Assembly (NCBI RefSeq): GCF_946479605.1
Contig: NZ_CAMLGT010000057.1
Coordinates: forward strand, 1 to 15,997
DNA from: an uncultured Lacibacter sp.
GTDB lineage: Bacteria; Bacteroidota; Bacteroidia; Chitinophagales; Chitinophagaceae
Length of the DNA: 15,997 bases
Reading direction: 5' to 3'
The position numbers and the translations under genes were made by a program. The notes under the pieces are model-generated. The model searched no databases, was not told the DNA's origin, and saw nothing but the letters and a program-made list of their open reading frames with translations. Below are positions 7,813-15,997 of the stretch, in pieces. Position 1 is the first letter of the stretch. Each line of letters starts with the position of its first letter.

Positions 7813-8115
7813 TTACTTCCCCATTTGCCTGATCATTTGCTCAAGCGCATCAAGATGTAATCGAAAAGCTTTTTCCCCGGCTTTGGTAACGGCATAGGTT
7901 GTGTTTGTTTTACGCCCGATAAATCCTTTGTTCACTTTTATATAGCCACTTTCTTCCAGCGCTTTTAAATGCGATGCAAGATTTCCATCGGTTACATTGA
8001 TCAGTTCTTTCAGTTCATTAAAACTCACCTGCGCATTCACCATTAACGCACTCATAACGCCTAACCTCACCCGGCTGTCGAATACTTTTTGCAGCTGTTC
8101 AATTGGAAGCTTCAT
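7813..8115 (-). CDS. Winged-helix transcriptional regulator (HTH_34 type)
   Basis: A 100-residue protein consisting of a single winged-helix DNA-binding domain. The sequence FDSRVRLGVMSALMVNAQVSF, then ELINVTDGNLASHLKALEESGY (the recognition helix region), and the wing IGRKTNTTYAVTKAGEKAF match the MarR/ArsR-like family Pfam calls HTH_34. No ligand-binding domain, cysteine metal site or phosphoacceptor is visible, so the inducing signal is unknown. The gene starts within the stop of the membrane-protein gene (ATGA overlap, 8112-8115), so the two are very likely translated from one transcript. Two matching palindromes flank this gene pair, which suggests autoregulation together with control of creD. 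Confidence 0.88.
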   Translation of the reverse strand: MKLPIEQLQKVFDSRVRLGVMSALMVNAQVSFNELKELINVTDGNLASHLKALEESGYIKVNKGFIGRKTNTTYAVTKAGEKAFRLHLDALEQMIRQMGK

Positions 8116-8798
8116 ATTTTTTTCTCCGTTTGCATAACGCCCCGTTCATACTTATTCCACATTACCACACCATATATTATATGTAAGAGGCCAAATCCGG
8201 CGGCCCAAAAATAAAGCCCATAACCCGGAAACCAGCAACTAATTAAACCAAGCCCTGTCATGGCATAACCAAGAAAACGGATTTCACCAATGGTATACTT
8301 TGCACCGTTGATCAATGCAATGCCATAAAAAATAAGGCAGCCCGGTGCTATTAAACCATAAACACCTGCCTCAATTAACTTTAAAAGGAACAAACCGCCT
8401 GCAACAAGCGGAACAGCTACATTCCATACCAGGCGTTGGGCAGTGGCACTCCACACAGGAATCCCTTGTTTGCTGCTGCGTATATAAGTAAATACAACCG
8501 CCACCACAATTGCAGAGATGAGTGTAACACCGGCGATCATAAACAAACGGTGCCCCATAAACGATTGCAGTACATCAAGCCCGCTTCCTCCACCATCATA
8601 CTGCCTGCCAATACCCGATTTTACTTCTTTCGCCCTGTCGGATCCCGCAATAACATCATTGGCAAACCAAGCACCCACTAAGGCACACACCCCTGCACCC
8701 ACTCCACTCAAGCCACTCAGGCTTAGGAAGCGGCTGCTTCTGTCCATCATGTTACGGATATCCTGTATTGTTTCAAGCGTTTGATTCTGGCTACTCAT
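8112..8798 (-). CDS. Conserved integral membrane protein of unknown function
   Basis: A 228-residue protein with about six hydrophobic segments: 26-46, 85-106, 120-140, 145-162, 172-190 and 194-213. It begins with a polar helix (TLETIQDIRNMMDRSSRFLS), then a glycine-rich first membrane segment, and a soluble loop of about 40 residues (about 47-84) containing a GGGSG patch. I recognise no enzyme motif. Similar proteins appear, to my knowledge, beside HTH_34-type regulators in Bacteroidota. Its stop overlaps the regulator start, so the two may work as a pair, for example with the membrane protein sensing or titrating a signal, but that is only inference. The ATG at 8798 is just 6 bases from the edge of a palindromic operator. 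Confidence 0.75.
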   Translation of the reverse strand: MSSQNQTLETIQDIRNMMDRSSRFLSLSGLSGVGAGVCALVGAWFANDVIAGSDRAKEVKSGIGRQYDGGGSGLDVLQSFMGHRLFMIAGVTLISAIVVAVVFTYIRSSKQGIPVWSATAQRLVWNVAVPLVAGGLFLLKLIEAGVYGLIAPGCLIFYGIALINGAKYTIGEIRFLGYAMTGLGLISCWFPGYGLYFWAAGFGLLHIIYGVVMWNKYERGVMQTEKKI

Positions 8799-8804
8799 AA
8801 AAGC

Positions 8805-8821
8805 ACTTTGAGTTACAAAGT
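8805..8821. promoter_or_regulatory. Predicted operator upstream of the membrane-protein/regulator genes
   Basis: The sequence ACTTTGAGTTACAAAGT has six-base outer arms (ACTTTG/CAAAGT) that pair perfectly with a 5-base centre, identical in layout to the site upstream of creD. AAAAGC flanks both sites on the same side. It lies directly in front of the start codon of the membrane-protein gene. Confidence 0.62.
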
Positions 8822-8847
8822 AAACTGTTTTTCGTTATTCATCACAA
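8816..8847 (-). promoter_or_regulatory. Possible Bacteroidota-type promoter of the leftward operon
   Basis: Read on the minus strand, TTACTTTG (8816-8823) is one mismatch from the Bacteroidota -7 consensus TAnnTTTG. A TTG, the -33 core, lies at 8845-8847 with 21 bases between, close to the usual spacing. The -7 element would overlap the right arm of the operator, as expected for repression, and would leave only a very short leader. This rests on consensus matching alone. Confidence 0.35.
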
Positions 8848-8966
8848 CTATTTCCTCTACTTTTTAACAGAAAGTTGAGGAAAACACTTAGCCTGCAGAA
8901 AAACCGCTGCATTAAGGCCACAGGGATTCGTTACTTTTATTGCTTCAAACAATCGCTATTGACCGG

Positions 8967-11465
8967 ATGAAGTTGAACCTGAATTTTGTGCTTTGTATCC
9001 TGTGCTCCCTCTCCGTATCGGCGCAAACAAAAATTGTATCCGGTATCATTAAAGACTCACATTCCGATGAGCCGATTCCGTTTGCATCGGTTGTGCTTAA
9101 AAATACAACCACCGGTAAGCTGAGTGACTCAGCCGGTTTGTTTACTTTTCATTTAGCCAGTATTGCTGCAACAGATTCCTTGCTTATTACCTATGTTGGT
9201 TATAAAAGCTTAACGGTTGCTATTCCCCAAACAAAAAGTGATTCTGTTTTCCTGGTTATTCAACTGGAGCGTGGAAGTGCAGGTAAGGAAGTAGTGGTTA
9301 AATCGAAATACGGAAGAGGCTGGATACTTTGGCGAAAAGTTGTACGACAAAAACCTGTGAACGACCGTTACCGCTTTGAGAATTTTGGTTATGAGTTATA
9401 CAATAAACTCGAGATTGATCTCAACCGTTTCAACAAAGAAAAATTTAAGAACATCAGGCCATTAAAACCTTTTGGTTTTATTATGGATCAGAACATTGAC
9501 AGCACAAGTGAAGAAAAACCTTTTCTGCCTGTGTTCCTTACAGAAACCATCTCGGATTACTATTACCAGAAAACACCTTTACGACGGAGAGAAGAGATCA
9601 AAGCAAGCAGAACCTCCGGCTTAAAAAATGAGAGTGTACAAAAGCTGCTCGGCGGTATGGATCAAAACATCAATGTATATAACAACTATATACCGGTGTT
9701 CGATAAACGTTTTATCAGCCCCATCAGCGATAATGGTGATGCGTTTTATGATTACCGTGTTCCTGATACGCAGTATGTGGCCGGCAAACGTTTTTTCCAT
9801 TTGGTTTTTACACCAAAAAGAAAAGGCGAAAACACATTTGAAGGCGATTGCTGGATACATGATACAACGTTTGCTGTACAAAAGATGAATCTGCGTTTGT
9901 CGAAAGAAGCAAATGTGAACTATGTAGAGAAACTGAGTATTGTGCAGGAGTACAAACTGGTAAATGACAGTGTATGGTTTTTAGCAAAGGATAAATTTAT
10001 CATGGATGTATCGGCCATTGGTAAACAGAAGTTTGGTGTTACGGGAAGAAAAACAACAACATATAAAGATATCCTGATCAACTCTGGTGTAGTATGGGAA
10101 AAGCTGCTAAAGAATAAGAAGCTTGAAGAAACCGTTTTACTTGCCGGCTCTACAGAACAACCTGAAGCATACTGGAATGAATCGAGGCACGAAGACCTGG
10201 CAAAAAATGAACAGGCTATTTATAACATGATTGATACGTTGCAAAACATGCCGTTGTTCAAACGCTATAGTGATATTGCTAATTTTCTTGCAACCGGTTA
10301 TAAAGCCTTCGGCAGTTTTGAGTACGGCCCCTGGTTTAATGTAATGAGTGCAAACATAGTGGAGGGCTTTCGTACAAGGCTTGACATTGGTACCAGTACC
10401 AACTTTAGTAAAACCTGGTGGTTGCGTGGTTACCTGGCGTATGGTTTTACCGATAAAAAATTTAAAGGCCGTGCTGAGATCACTCACCTGTTTAAACGTG
10501 ATCCCCGCATGCGGTTATACATGTCGTACACAAACGACTATGATAATGGTCAGCGTTATTATGATGAAGTAGGAACAGATAATGTATTTACATTAGCCAC
10601 AAGAAAATCGCAGGTGCCCATTAAATTCCTGCATGTAGAACAGCAACGTATTGAGTTTTCAAAAGAAACACATGCCGGGTTTACATTTGAAATTTCAGGA
10701 ACACGAAAAAAATTCAATCCCATCCGTTCGCTGCCTGACAAATCAATCTACCCTGATGGAACAGGCGAAGCGTTGAATAATATGGAAGTTGGTTTCCGTA
10801 TCCGTTATGCTTATCTCGAACGTTTCCTGGAAGGAACATTTCTGCGTTCAAGTTTAGGAAGCCCCTATCCTATTGCTGAGCTGAAGTATGCAAGAGGTTT
10901 TCCTGGCTTCTTAAAAAGCAATTACCAATATCATCGCATCAGCTTATCGGTACATGATTATTTCAAAATAGCAAACTATGGCGAAATGTATTTCAATGCT
11001 TATGCAGGCAAAGTATATGGCACACTTCCTTTCCCGTTACTTGAAATGCACCCCGGCAATGAAATATTTTATTACAACAAGTATGCCTTCAACCTCATGA
11101 ACAGGTTTGAATACCTGAGTGATGAATATGCAGGTATTAATCTTGAACACAATATTGGCAACGGAATGTTTCGTTGGTTACCACCAACACGCAAACTGAA
11201 GCTGCGTCAGTTCTGGACAGCAAAATTTTTATGGGGAAGCCTGAGTGAAAGTAACAGAACATTTAACCAGGTGGGTGCTATTTTTGATCGTGGACACCAG
11301 TTCCAATCGCTCAATAGTAAAACCTATATGGAAGTTGGAACCGGTGTCGATAATATTTTCCGTGTGCTCCGGTTTGATTTTATATGGCGCTTATCGCCAC
11401 AACCACTGCCGAAAGAACAGTACAAACGCTTTGGTGTATTTGGCAGTTTCAGGTTACAGTTTTAA
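8967..11465 (+). CDS. CarboxypepD_reg-like / DUF5686 outer-membrane protein
   Basis: An 832-residue exported protein. From the ATG at 8967 it starts with a clean signal peptide (MKLNLNFVLCILCSLSVSAQ). An earlier in-frame TTG at 8940 would add nine polar residues and is less likely. Residues about 22-105 form a carboxypeptidase regulatory-like beta-sandwich (VSGIIKDSHSDEPIPFASV, then DSAGLFTF), the module also found at the N-terminus of SusC/TonB-dependent receptors. The rest matches DUF5686: NFGYELYNKLEIDLNRFN follows soon after, and the second half is full of alternating aromatic strands and ends in FRLQF, as outer-membrane barrels do. No TonB box or plug domain is seen, so it is not a typical TonB receptor. 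Transport or envelope function is unproven. Its stop codon overlaps that of the opposing gene. Confidence 0.85.
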   Translation: MKLNLNFVLCILCSLSVSAQTKIVSGIIKDSHSDEPIPFASVVLKNTTTGKLSDSAGLFTFHLASIAATDSLLITYVGYKSLTVAIPQTKSDSVFLVIQLERGSAGKEVVVKSKYGRGWILWRKVVRQKPVNDRYRFENFGYELYNKLEIDLNRFNKEKFKNIRPLKPFGFIMDQNIDSTSEEKPFLPVFLTETISDYYYQKTPLRRREEIKASRTSGLKNESVQKLLGGMDQNINVYNNYIPVFDKRFISPISDNGDAFYDYRVPDTQYVAGKRFFHLVFTPKRKGENTFEGDCWIHDTTFAVQKMNLRLSKEANVNYVEKLSIVQEYKLVNDSVWFLAKDKFIMDVSAIGKQKFGVTGRKTTTYKDILINSGVVWEKLLKNKKLEETVLLAGSTEQPEAYWNESRHEDLAKNEQAIYNMIDTLQNMPLFKRYSDIANFLATGYKAFGSFEYGPWFNVMSANIVEGFRTRLDIGTSTNFSKTWWLRGYLAYGFTDKKFKGRAEITHLFKRDPRMRLYMSYTNDYDNGQRYYDEVGTDNVFTLATRKSQVPIKFLHVEQQRIEFSKETHAGFTFEISGTRKKFNPIRSLPDKSIYPDGTGEALNNMEVGFRIRYAYLERFLEGTFLRSSLGSPYPIAELKYARGFPGFLKSNYQYHRISLSVHDYFKIANYGEMYFNAYAGKVYGTLPFPLLEMHPGNEIFYYNKYAFNLMNRFEYLSDEYAGINLEHNIGNGMFRWLPPTRKLKLRQFWTAKFLWGSLSESNRTFNQVGAIFDRGHQFQSLNSKTYMEVGTGVDNIFRVLRFDFIWRLSPQPLPKEQYKRFGVFGSFRLQF

Positions 11466-14400
11466 TTGCTGCTTTCCAGGTATTCTTTTATGTACTTCTC
11501 AAATTGTTCGTTTACTTTTTTAGCTTCATATTCTTCTGCCCAATAAATACCACCCACATCTTCTCCTTCTTTTATAGCAAGGATCTTCATGTCTTTGTTA
11601 TACCCGCCTGAAATTCCAAGATACCAACCATCCTCTTCCATCTTTACCTTATAAAGATAAAAACGCTTTTCTGCTCCTTTATAATTGATCACTTTACTAT
11701 CAAGGTAAACCATGCTTTCAACGGTATAATCATCAGAAGCCATCACATATATGTCTGCCTCTGCCAATAATTTTTGTGTAGCATACTTTGCAGGAAAAAA
11801 TGAAGCAAGCCCTTTTCGTTGGAGCTTGTTGTAAAATGCAAATCTGTACTCCTTATCAGCAGCAAGCAGTTCAATACTTTCTTTGGGCACAGTTTGTTTA
11901 TTCAGCAGCAACTCTGCAACCAAAGTGCTGTTAAGATATTTCAGATTTACTGCAACAAGATCTTGCAGTAATGCATTTCCTTTAGTTGTATTCAATTTTG
12001 CCAGCAAATGCACCGCTTCACTTTCCTTCCATATTTCTGCTTCAGGATCAGTTTTGATTTTAGCAAGCAACCCGTTTGCCGCCAGCAGTAAATTATCCTC
12101 AAATGGCTTAATGATGTCAAGCGTAATATGATTACTATCCAATAAATGATTGGCAAGTGAAGCAGTAAAATCATAGTAAAGTGAATCTGATCCCAACTTC
12201 ATCAGTTCAGGAAAAAGCGTTGCAGTAAGCTGAAGCGAATCCCGGAGTTTATACTCCAGGCTGCCTGTGTATTCAACAAGTGGAGCTTCCTTTAAGATCA
12301 GGTCTTTCAGTACCGCATAACTTTCTTTTGTTTTCGTTGCCGCCAGCATATGCAGCATCGACATTTTCTGTAACTCATTATCTACTACCGGGGAAAAATA
12401 TTTCTGCCGCACAAAATCAACAACTGATGAATCGCCAACATTGATAATAATATCGGCAATATCATCATAGATATCATCATGATCACCTTCTGCCAGGTCG
12501 TAATTCTTCAATAACGCTTCTTTCAACATCGGCAGATCTTCTTTGTCAAAATCAACGCCTTCAATTCCTTCAGCTGCTCTGCTGAAACGTACCGAATCTC
12601 CTGAGTTCAGGTCATCAAATAATTCCTTTGTTTTTTTCTTAAACAATGTAGTAGGCCCCGCTGTACTTAACATCAGCATCTCATCAAAGCACTTGTTCAC
12701 ATCAGTTGAGTACAACAGATCCTGATGTAAAAAAGCCGATACGAAATACATAGTATCGCCATGAAGCACCATCCGTAAGCGCCTGTAATTCTGGTTATCT
12801 TTTAACTTCAGTACTACTTCCTGTGCTTTACTTTTTCCATTGGTCATGTACTTTGTACTGATCACCGAATCTGATCGTTCGGTTTGTGTATACATCGCAT
12901 CATGAAACAATGCGCTGTCGGTTTTTGCCTGATAATAATCGGCGTATCCTATTTTCAAAAACTCGTAGGACACAGCCGTTAATGAATCATACGATACGTA
13001 AGAAACAGAAGTAGTTAACGTATCGGTCTTAGTTTGAGCATCACCTGTTTTTTTGATCTCAATGGGAGCTGGCGTGTAAGAAGAAAAATGTCCGCCGGGT
13101 GATACATTCGTTTTCCAGTTGGCTTGCTTATAGGGAAGAAGCTGAAACGAGTTGAAGAATGTTTTAATGACCCCGTCCATTTCTGTTTCCTTTTCAGTAA
13201 CAGCTAATAACAGGTAAGATCGGTTACCCCGGTTTATAGTAAACGTTTTACTGTACACTTTCTGCTTGTCTTGCTCAAGCATAAAATCATACCTCATTGC
13301 AGGAAATGCACCCAGCTTAAAGTATTCTTCTTTTTTAAGCTCCTTGAGCATTCTTCCCCAACTTTCCTTTTGTAAAGCAAAATAATTTGAATCGCCATTC
13401 AGATAAAAACCTGGGCCGGTACTTCGCACAACAACCATGAAGAAGATGTTATTCTTCATATCAATTGACGAGTAGGTTTTTGATATCCACCCTTCCACAT
13501 CCTTTTCGTTCTTTATATTTTCCGGCTTGCCGGGAAGCAGCACACTAAATCCCTGTTCAGCATTTGTGTATGTTTTCATTTGGTGCGATAACATCAATGC
13601 ATTCTCTTCCACTTTGAAGGAAGAAAAAAACTGTTCAGCCATTTCACCGGTTACCATTTCTTTTTTTGTTTCATGCCCCATTACATTCATGAAAGCATAA
13701 TTACCTTTTAAAAATCCTTTTACACGCAGGTAACCATCTTTTTCAACTAACAATTCCAAACCTGTTTGTCCGTCAACATCAATTTTCTTACGCTCAATGA
13801 TCTTGCTGCCTTGCGTAAATCCCTGCAACATTTCTTCTATCAGCTTTTCCTTGTTTGCATCCTGCCGCATATTAGGAACAGCACAGGTAATGTAGTAAGT
13901 AGCTGAAGGAATATCAATACACATTTCCATTTTTATCACATTGCCTGCCATAAACATGGTGGCCGATCGGGATGGAAAAGAAACACTATACAAACTATCT
14001 GTCGGCACAAAGGGTTGCCATTTCATTTGTGAAGCAGTTGACTTGTATTCATCAGGAGAAATTTTTTGCGATGAAAACACAGGCTCTACTTTAAACCCTT
14101 TCTTAAGCAACAATTGAATCACTCCCGAATCGCCGGGCAAATGTGCAGCACCAATAGCAAAAAAACAGCTACGCATTTGCAGGATACTATCCATGCGGTG
14201 CGACATCTTCATGTTCCGCTTGTTCAACCACTCATCTTTTTTTGATTGATGATTGCCATTGATATAAAAATCAATTGCCTGAAGATCCTGCGACAGATAC
14301 ATATCAATCATTTGATTTAAGCCGCCCTGGATAATTTTTTTATCGATCAGCAGGTCTTCAAATGCAAACGACGCTTCTTCTTTTTCAATTAAGCTCAATT

Positions 14401-14962
14401 GATCTTCCAGGTCTTCAATACCACCTGTCCACTTACCCATGTTACGGGCAATGTTGTACAGCCATGCATCCATGAATGTGTGCATATCATCAGGCTTCCG
14501 CATATCTTTCAACCACTCATCTTTTGCCAGGTAAGCCTGCCGCCTTGTTAACTTATCGGCTTTAAATCCATATCGCTTTTCAAGCCTGCGCTTAATGTCC
14601 TTGTATCTTTCTTTATCAACTTCATCTTTTAAATAAGCGCTCTTATCTTCCTTTGAAAAGGAATTGATCATTTGTGTTGACAGTTCATCGGGGTTGATCT
14701 CAATAGCAAAACCTTCTGTTTTTTCAATGGCGTTGTACAACGAATCGCCAAAGTAAAACAGGCGTTTATCGGTAAGGTGCATGGTGCCATACAAGTAAGA
14801 AGGTTTTTGCAAACCATTACCTGATATACGCCACAATAATGTTGAAGGAAGTTTACCTGTTGCCGGCTTTTGGGCTACTACTCCAATAAAAGTTGATAAG
14901 GAGAATAAAAGGAACAGGACTGCTTTCACAAGCTGCGGATGCTGGGTGGTCGTTTTTTTCAT
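11462..14962 (-). CDS. TraB/GumN family protein with long C-terminal extension
   Basis: A 1166-residue exported protein. A signal peptide covers about residues 1-30. Residues 36-300 form a complete TraB/GumN (Tiki-related, putative metalloprotease) domain: LWRISG...KPSYLYGTMHL contains the first G-x-x-H (G59-H62), GIEDLEDQL lies at 181-189, KRN at 248-250, and the second G-x-x-H is in AIGAAHLPGDSGV (G271-H274). Typical family members stop near here. What follows looks like three diverged repeats (about 321-455, 461-611 and 614-768), the first two ending in FFSSF/FFNSF. Then come a helical, HEAT-like stretch (about 773-1065) and a beta-rich end containing GWYLGISGGYNKDMKIL. A peptidase role in the periplasm is inferred from the family only. 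The gene lies 50 bases downstream of the aminotransferase gene and may be cotranscribed with it. Confidence 0.85.
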   Translation of the reverse strand: MKKTTTQHPQLVKAVLFLLFSLSTFIGVVAQKPATGKLPSTLLWRISGNGLQKPSYLYGTMHLTDKRLFYFGDSLYNAIEKTEGFAIEINPDELSTQMINSFSKEDKSAYLKDEVDKERYKDIKRRLEKRYGFKADKLTRRQAYLAKDEWLKDMRKPDDMHTFMDAWLYNIARNMGKWTGGIEDLEDQLSLIEKEEASFAFEDLLIDKKIIQGGLNQMIDMYLSQDLQAIDFYINGNHQSKKDEWLNKRNMKMSHRMDSILQMRSCFFAIGAAHLPGDSGVIQLLLKKGFKVEPVFSSQKISPDEYKSTASQMKWQPFVPTDSLYSVSFPSRSATMFMAGNVIKMEMCIDIPSATYYITCAVPNMRQDANKEKLIEEMLQGFTQGSKIIERKKIDVDGQTGLELLVEKDGYLRVKGFLKGNYAFMNVMGHETKKEMVTGEMAEQFFSSFKVEENALMLSHQMKTYTNAEQGFSVLLPGKPENIKNEKDVEGWISKTYSSIDMKNNIFFMVVVRSTGPGFYLNGDSNYFALQKESWGRMLKELKKEEYFKLGAFPAMRYDFMLEQDKQKVYSKTFTINRGNRSYLLLAVTEKETEMDGVIKTFFNSFQLLPYKQANWKTNVSPGGHFSSYTPAPIEIKKTGDAQTKTDTLTTSVSYVSYDSLTAVSYEFLKIGYADYYQAKTDSALFHDAMYTQTERSDSVISTKYMTNGKSKAQEVVLKLKDNQNYRRLRMVLHGDTMYFVSAFLHQDLLYSTDVNKCFDEMLMLSTAGPTTLFKKKTKELFDDLNSGDSVRFSRAAEGIEGVDFDKEDLPMLKEALLKNYDLAEGDHDDIYDDIADIIINVGDSSVVDFVRQKYFSPVVDNELQKMSMLHMLAATKTKESYAVLKDLILKEAPLVEYTGSLEYKLRDSLQLTATLFPELMKLGSDSLYYDFTASLANHLLDSNHITLDIIKPFEDNLLLAANGLLAKIKTDPEAEIWKESEAVHLLAKLNTTKGNALLQDLVAVNLKYLNSTLVAELLLNKQTVPKESIELLAADKEYRFAFYNKLQRKGLASFFPAKYATQKLLAEADIYVMASDDYTVESMVYLDSKVINYKGAEKRFYLYKVKMEEDGWYLGISGGYNKDMKILAIKEGEDVGGIYWAEEYEAKKVNEQFEKYIKEYLESSN

Positions 14963-15012
14963 ACGATTATTTTGGGACCACTAAAATAAACCGAATTCCA
15001 ATACAACAAGCG

Positions 15013-15997
15013 CTATTTATCCAGTGCTTCAAGACTCGCATGTATTACCGCACATGCTTTCCGGATATCTTCTTCCGAAATTGTAAGCGGTGGTACAATG
15101 CGCAAACAGTCAGATGCAAACAAAAACCAATCTGTGATCACGCCATTTTCGATACAGGCATCAATCACTTTTTTATTGGTTTCGAAACTATCAAACTCAA
15201 CTGCCATCATTAAGCCCCGTGAACGTACCGCTTTGATCTTTGGATGATGCAATAAACTGTGGAAAAGAGTTTCCTTATCAGCCACTCCTTTTACTAATTC
15301 TTCTTCCAGCAACACCTTCATAGCAGCCATACCTGCTGCACAGCAAACCGGGTGACCACCAAATGTAGTGATATGCCCCAGCACCGGGTTTTCTGTCAGC
15401 TTCCACATCAATTCTTTATCGGCCACAAAAGCCCCCAATGGCATGCCACCACCCAAAGCCTTGCCCAACAGTAAAACTTCGGGCACCACATCAAATTGCT
15501 CAAAAGCCCACAATGATCCGTTACGGCCAAAACCACATTGTATTTCATCAAGTATAAGTAAAGTGCCGGTTTCGGTACAGCGTTTACGCAATGCCTGTAT
15601 CCATTCCTTCAACGGAGCAATTACGCCTGCTTCGGCCTGTATGGTTTCGGCAATAACACAGGCTGTTTTTGTTGTGATAAGCTGCAAGTCTTCAAACGAA
15701 TTATATGTGGCATGATGAATGCCCGGTAATAAAGGACGAAAAGCATTGCGCCAGTATTCATCTCCAATTATACTTAATGCACCTTGCGTGCTCCCGTGGT
15801 AACTATTTTTAAACGCAACAATCTCCGTTCGTCCGGTTACACGTTTTGCCAGCTTCATAGCACCTTCTACTGCTTCGGCTCCTGAATTGGTAAAATAAAC
15901 TGAATTGAGCGATGCAGGTAAATGATCGGCAAGCAGTTTGGCGTATTGCACCTGCGGGCTTTCAACAAATTCGCCATAAACAATGAGGTGCATATAC
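15013..15997 (-). CDS. Class III PLP-dependent aminotransferase, 5' end missing
   Basis: The last 327 or so residues of a class III (acetylornithine/omega-amino acid) aminotransferase. The frame remains open to the right edge, so the ATG at 15993 is internal and about 60-70 residues are missing. Numbered from that methionine, SGAEAVEGAMKLAK (37-50) binds the cofactor phosphate, YHGST (65-69) stacks on PLP, LILDEIQCGFGRNG supplies the PLP-nitrogen aspartate D149, and LLLGKALGGGMPLGA supplies the Schiff-base lysine K178. All key residues are intact. The segment VYGEFVESPQVQYAKLLADHLP is typical of the branch usually labelled 'aspartate aminotransferase family protein'; the real amino donor cannot be told from the sequence. 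Confidence 0.9.
   Translation of the reverse strand, partial: YMHLIVYGEFVESPQVQYAKLLADHLPASLNSVYFTNSGAEAVEGAMKLAKRVTGRTEIVAFKNSYHGSTQGALSIIGDEYWRNAFRPLLPGIHHATYNSFEDLQLITTKTACVIAETIQAEAGVIAPLKEWIQALRKRCTETGTLLILDEIQCGFGRNGSLWAFEQFDVVPEVLLLGKALGGGMPLGAFVADKELMWKLTENPVLGHITTFGGHPVCCAAGMAAMKVLLEEELVKGVADKETLFHSLLHHPKIKAVRSRGLMMAVEFDSFETNKKVIDACIENGVITDWFLFASDCLRIVPPLTISEEDIRKACAVIHASLEALDK

Noticed and set aside
8940..8966. TTG start adding nine residues to the DUF5686 protein.
   Set aside because: The ATG at 8967 directly begins a well-formed signal peptide, and the extra residues are polar and not typical.
8831..8966. Search for a promoter of the DUF5686 gene in the intergenic region.
   Set aside because: A TTACTTTT near 8930 resembles a -7 element only loosely and has no TTG at suitable distance upstream.

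Overview
The window looks like an ordinary chromosomal stretch of a member of the Bacteroidota, most likely family Chitinophagaceae. This is inferred from gene content: a CarboxypepD_reg-like/DUF5686 outer-membrane protein, a TolB-propeller/Omp85 fusion, a CreD paired with an HTH_34-type regulator, moderate base composition, and starts that mostly lack a clear Shine-Dalgarno sequence. I saw no rRNA, tRNA, CRISPR array, phage gene or insertion sequence.

Left part (1-4990): the 3' end of a polysaccharide flippase (+) converges on a glyoxalase II-like metallo-beta-lactamase-fold hydrolase (-). Divergent from that is a 1145-residue secreted or outer-membrane protein (+) combining a degenerate peptidase-MA-like domain, a TolB-like propeller and an Omp85-type barrel. 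It ends in a strong hairpin terminator that lies inside the 3' coding end of the opposing gene.

Middle part (4949-8821): a leftward run of six compact genes. In transcription order they are a conserved membrane protein, a winged-helix regulator, CreD, a COQ4-like protein, a diacylglycerol/undecaprenol kinase and a DUF1361 membrane protein. Two ATGA overlaps and short gaps suggest cotranscription. A palindrome of form ACTTTG-N5-CAAAGT occurs just upstream of the first gene and again just upstream of creD. It is the best candidate for the operator of the winged-helix regulator, which lies between the two sites. Four of the six products are clearly integral membrane proteins, one handles a lipid, and one belongs to a quinone/lipid-binding family, so the unit looks like a cell-envelope maintenance or stress module.

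Right part (8967-15997): a DUF5686 outer-membrane protein (+) meets a 1166-residue TraB/GumN-family protein (-) tail to tail, with their stop codons overlapping in a single TTAA. The TraB/GumN protein carries about 860 residues beyond its catalytic domain, which I read as three divergent tandem beta-rich repeats plus a helical repeat region. Upstream of it is the 3' part of a class III PLP-dependent aminotransferase that runs off the right edge.

The points most worth a second look are the paired operators, the COQ4-like gene in a lineage expected to use menaquinone, and the two large multidomain envelope proteins.
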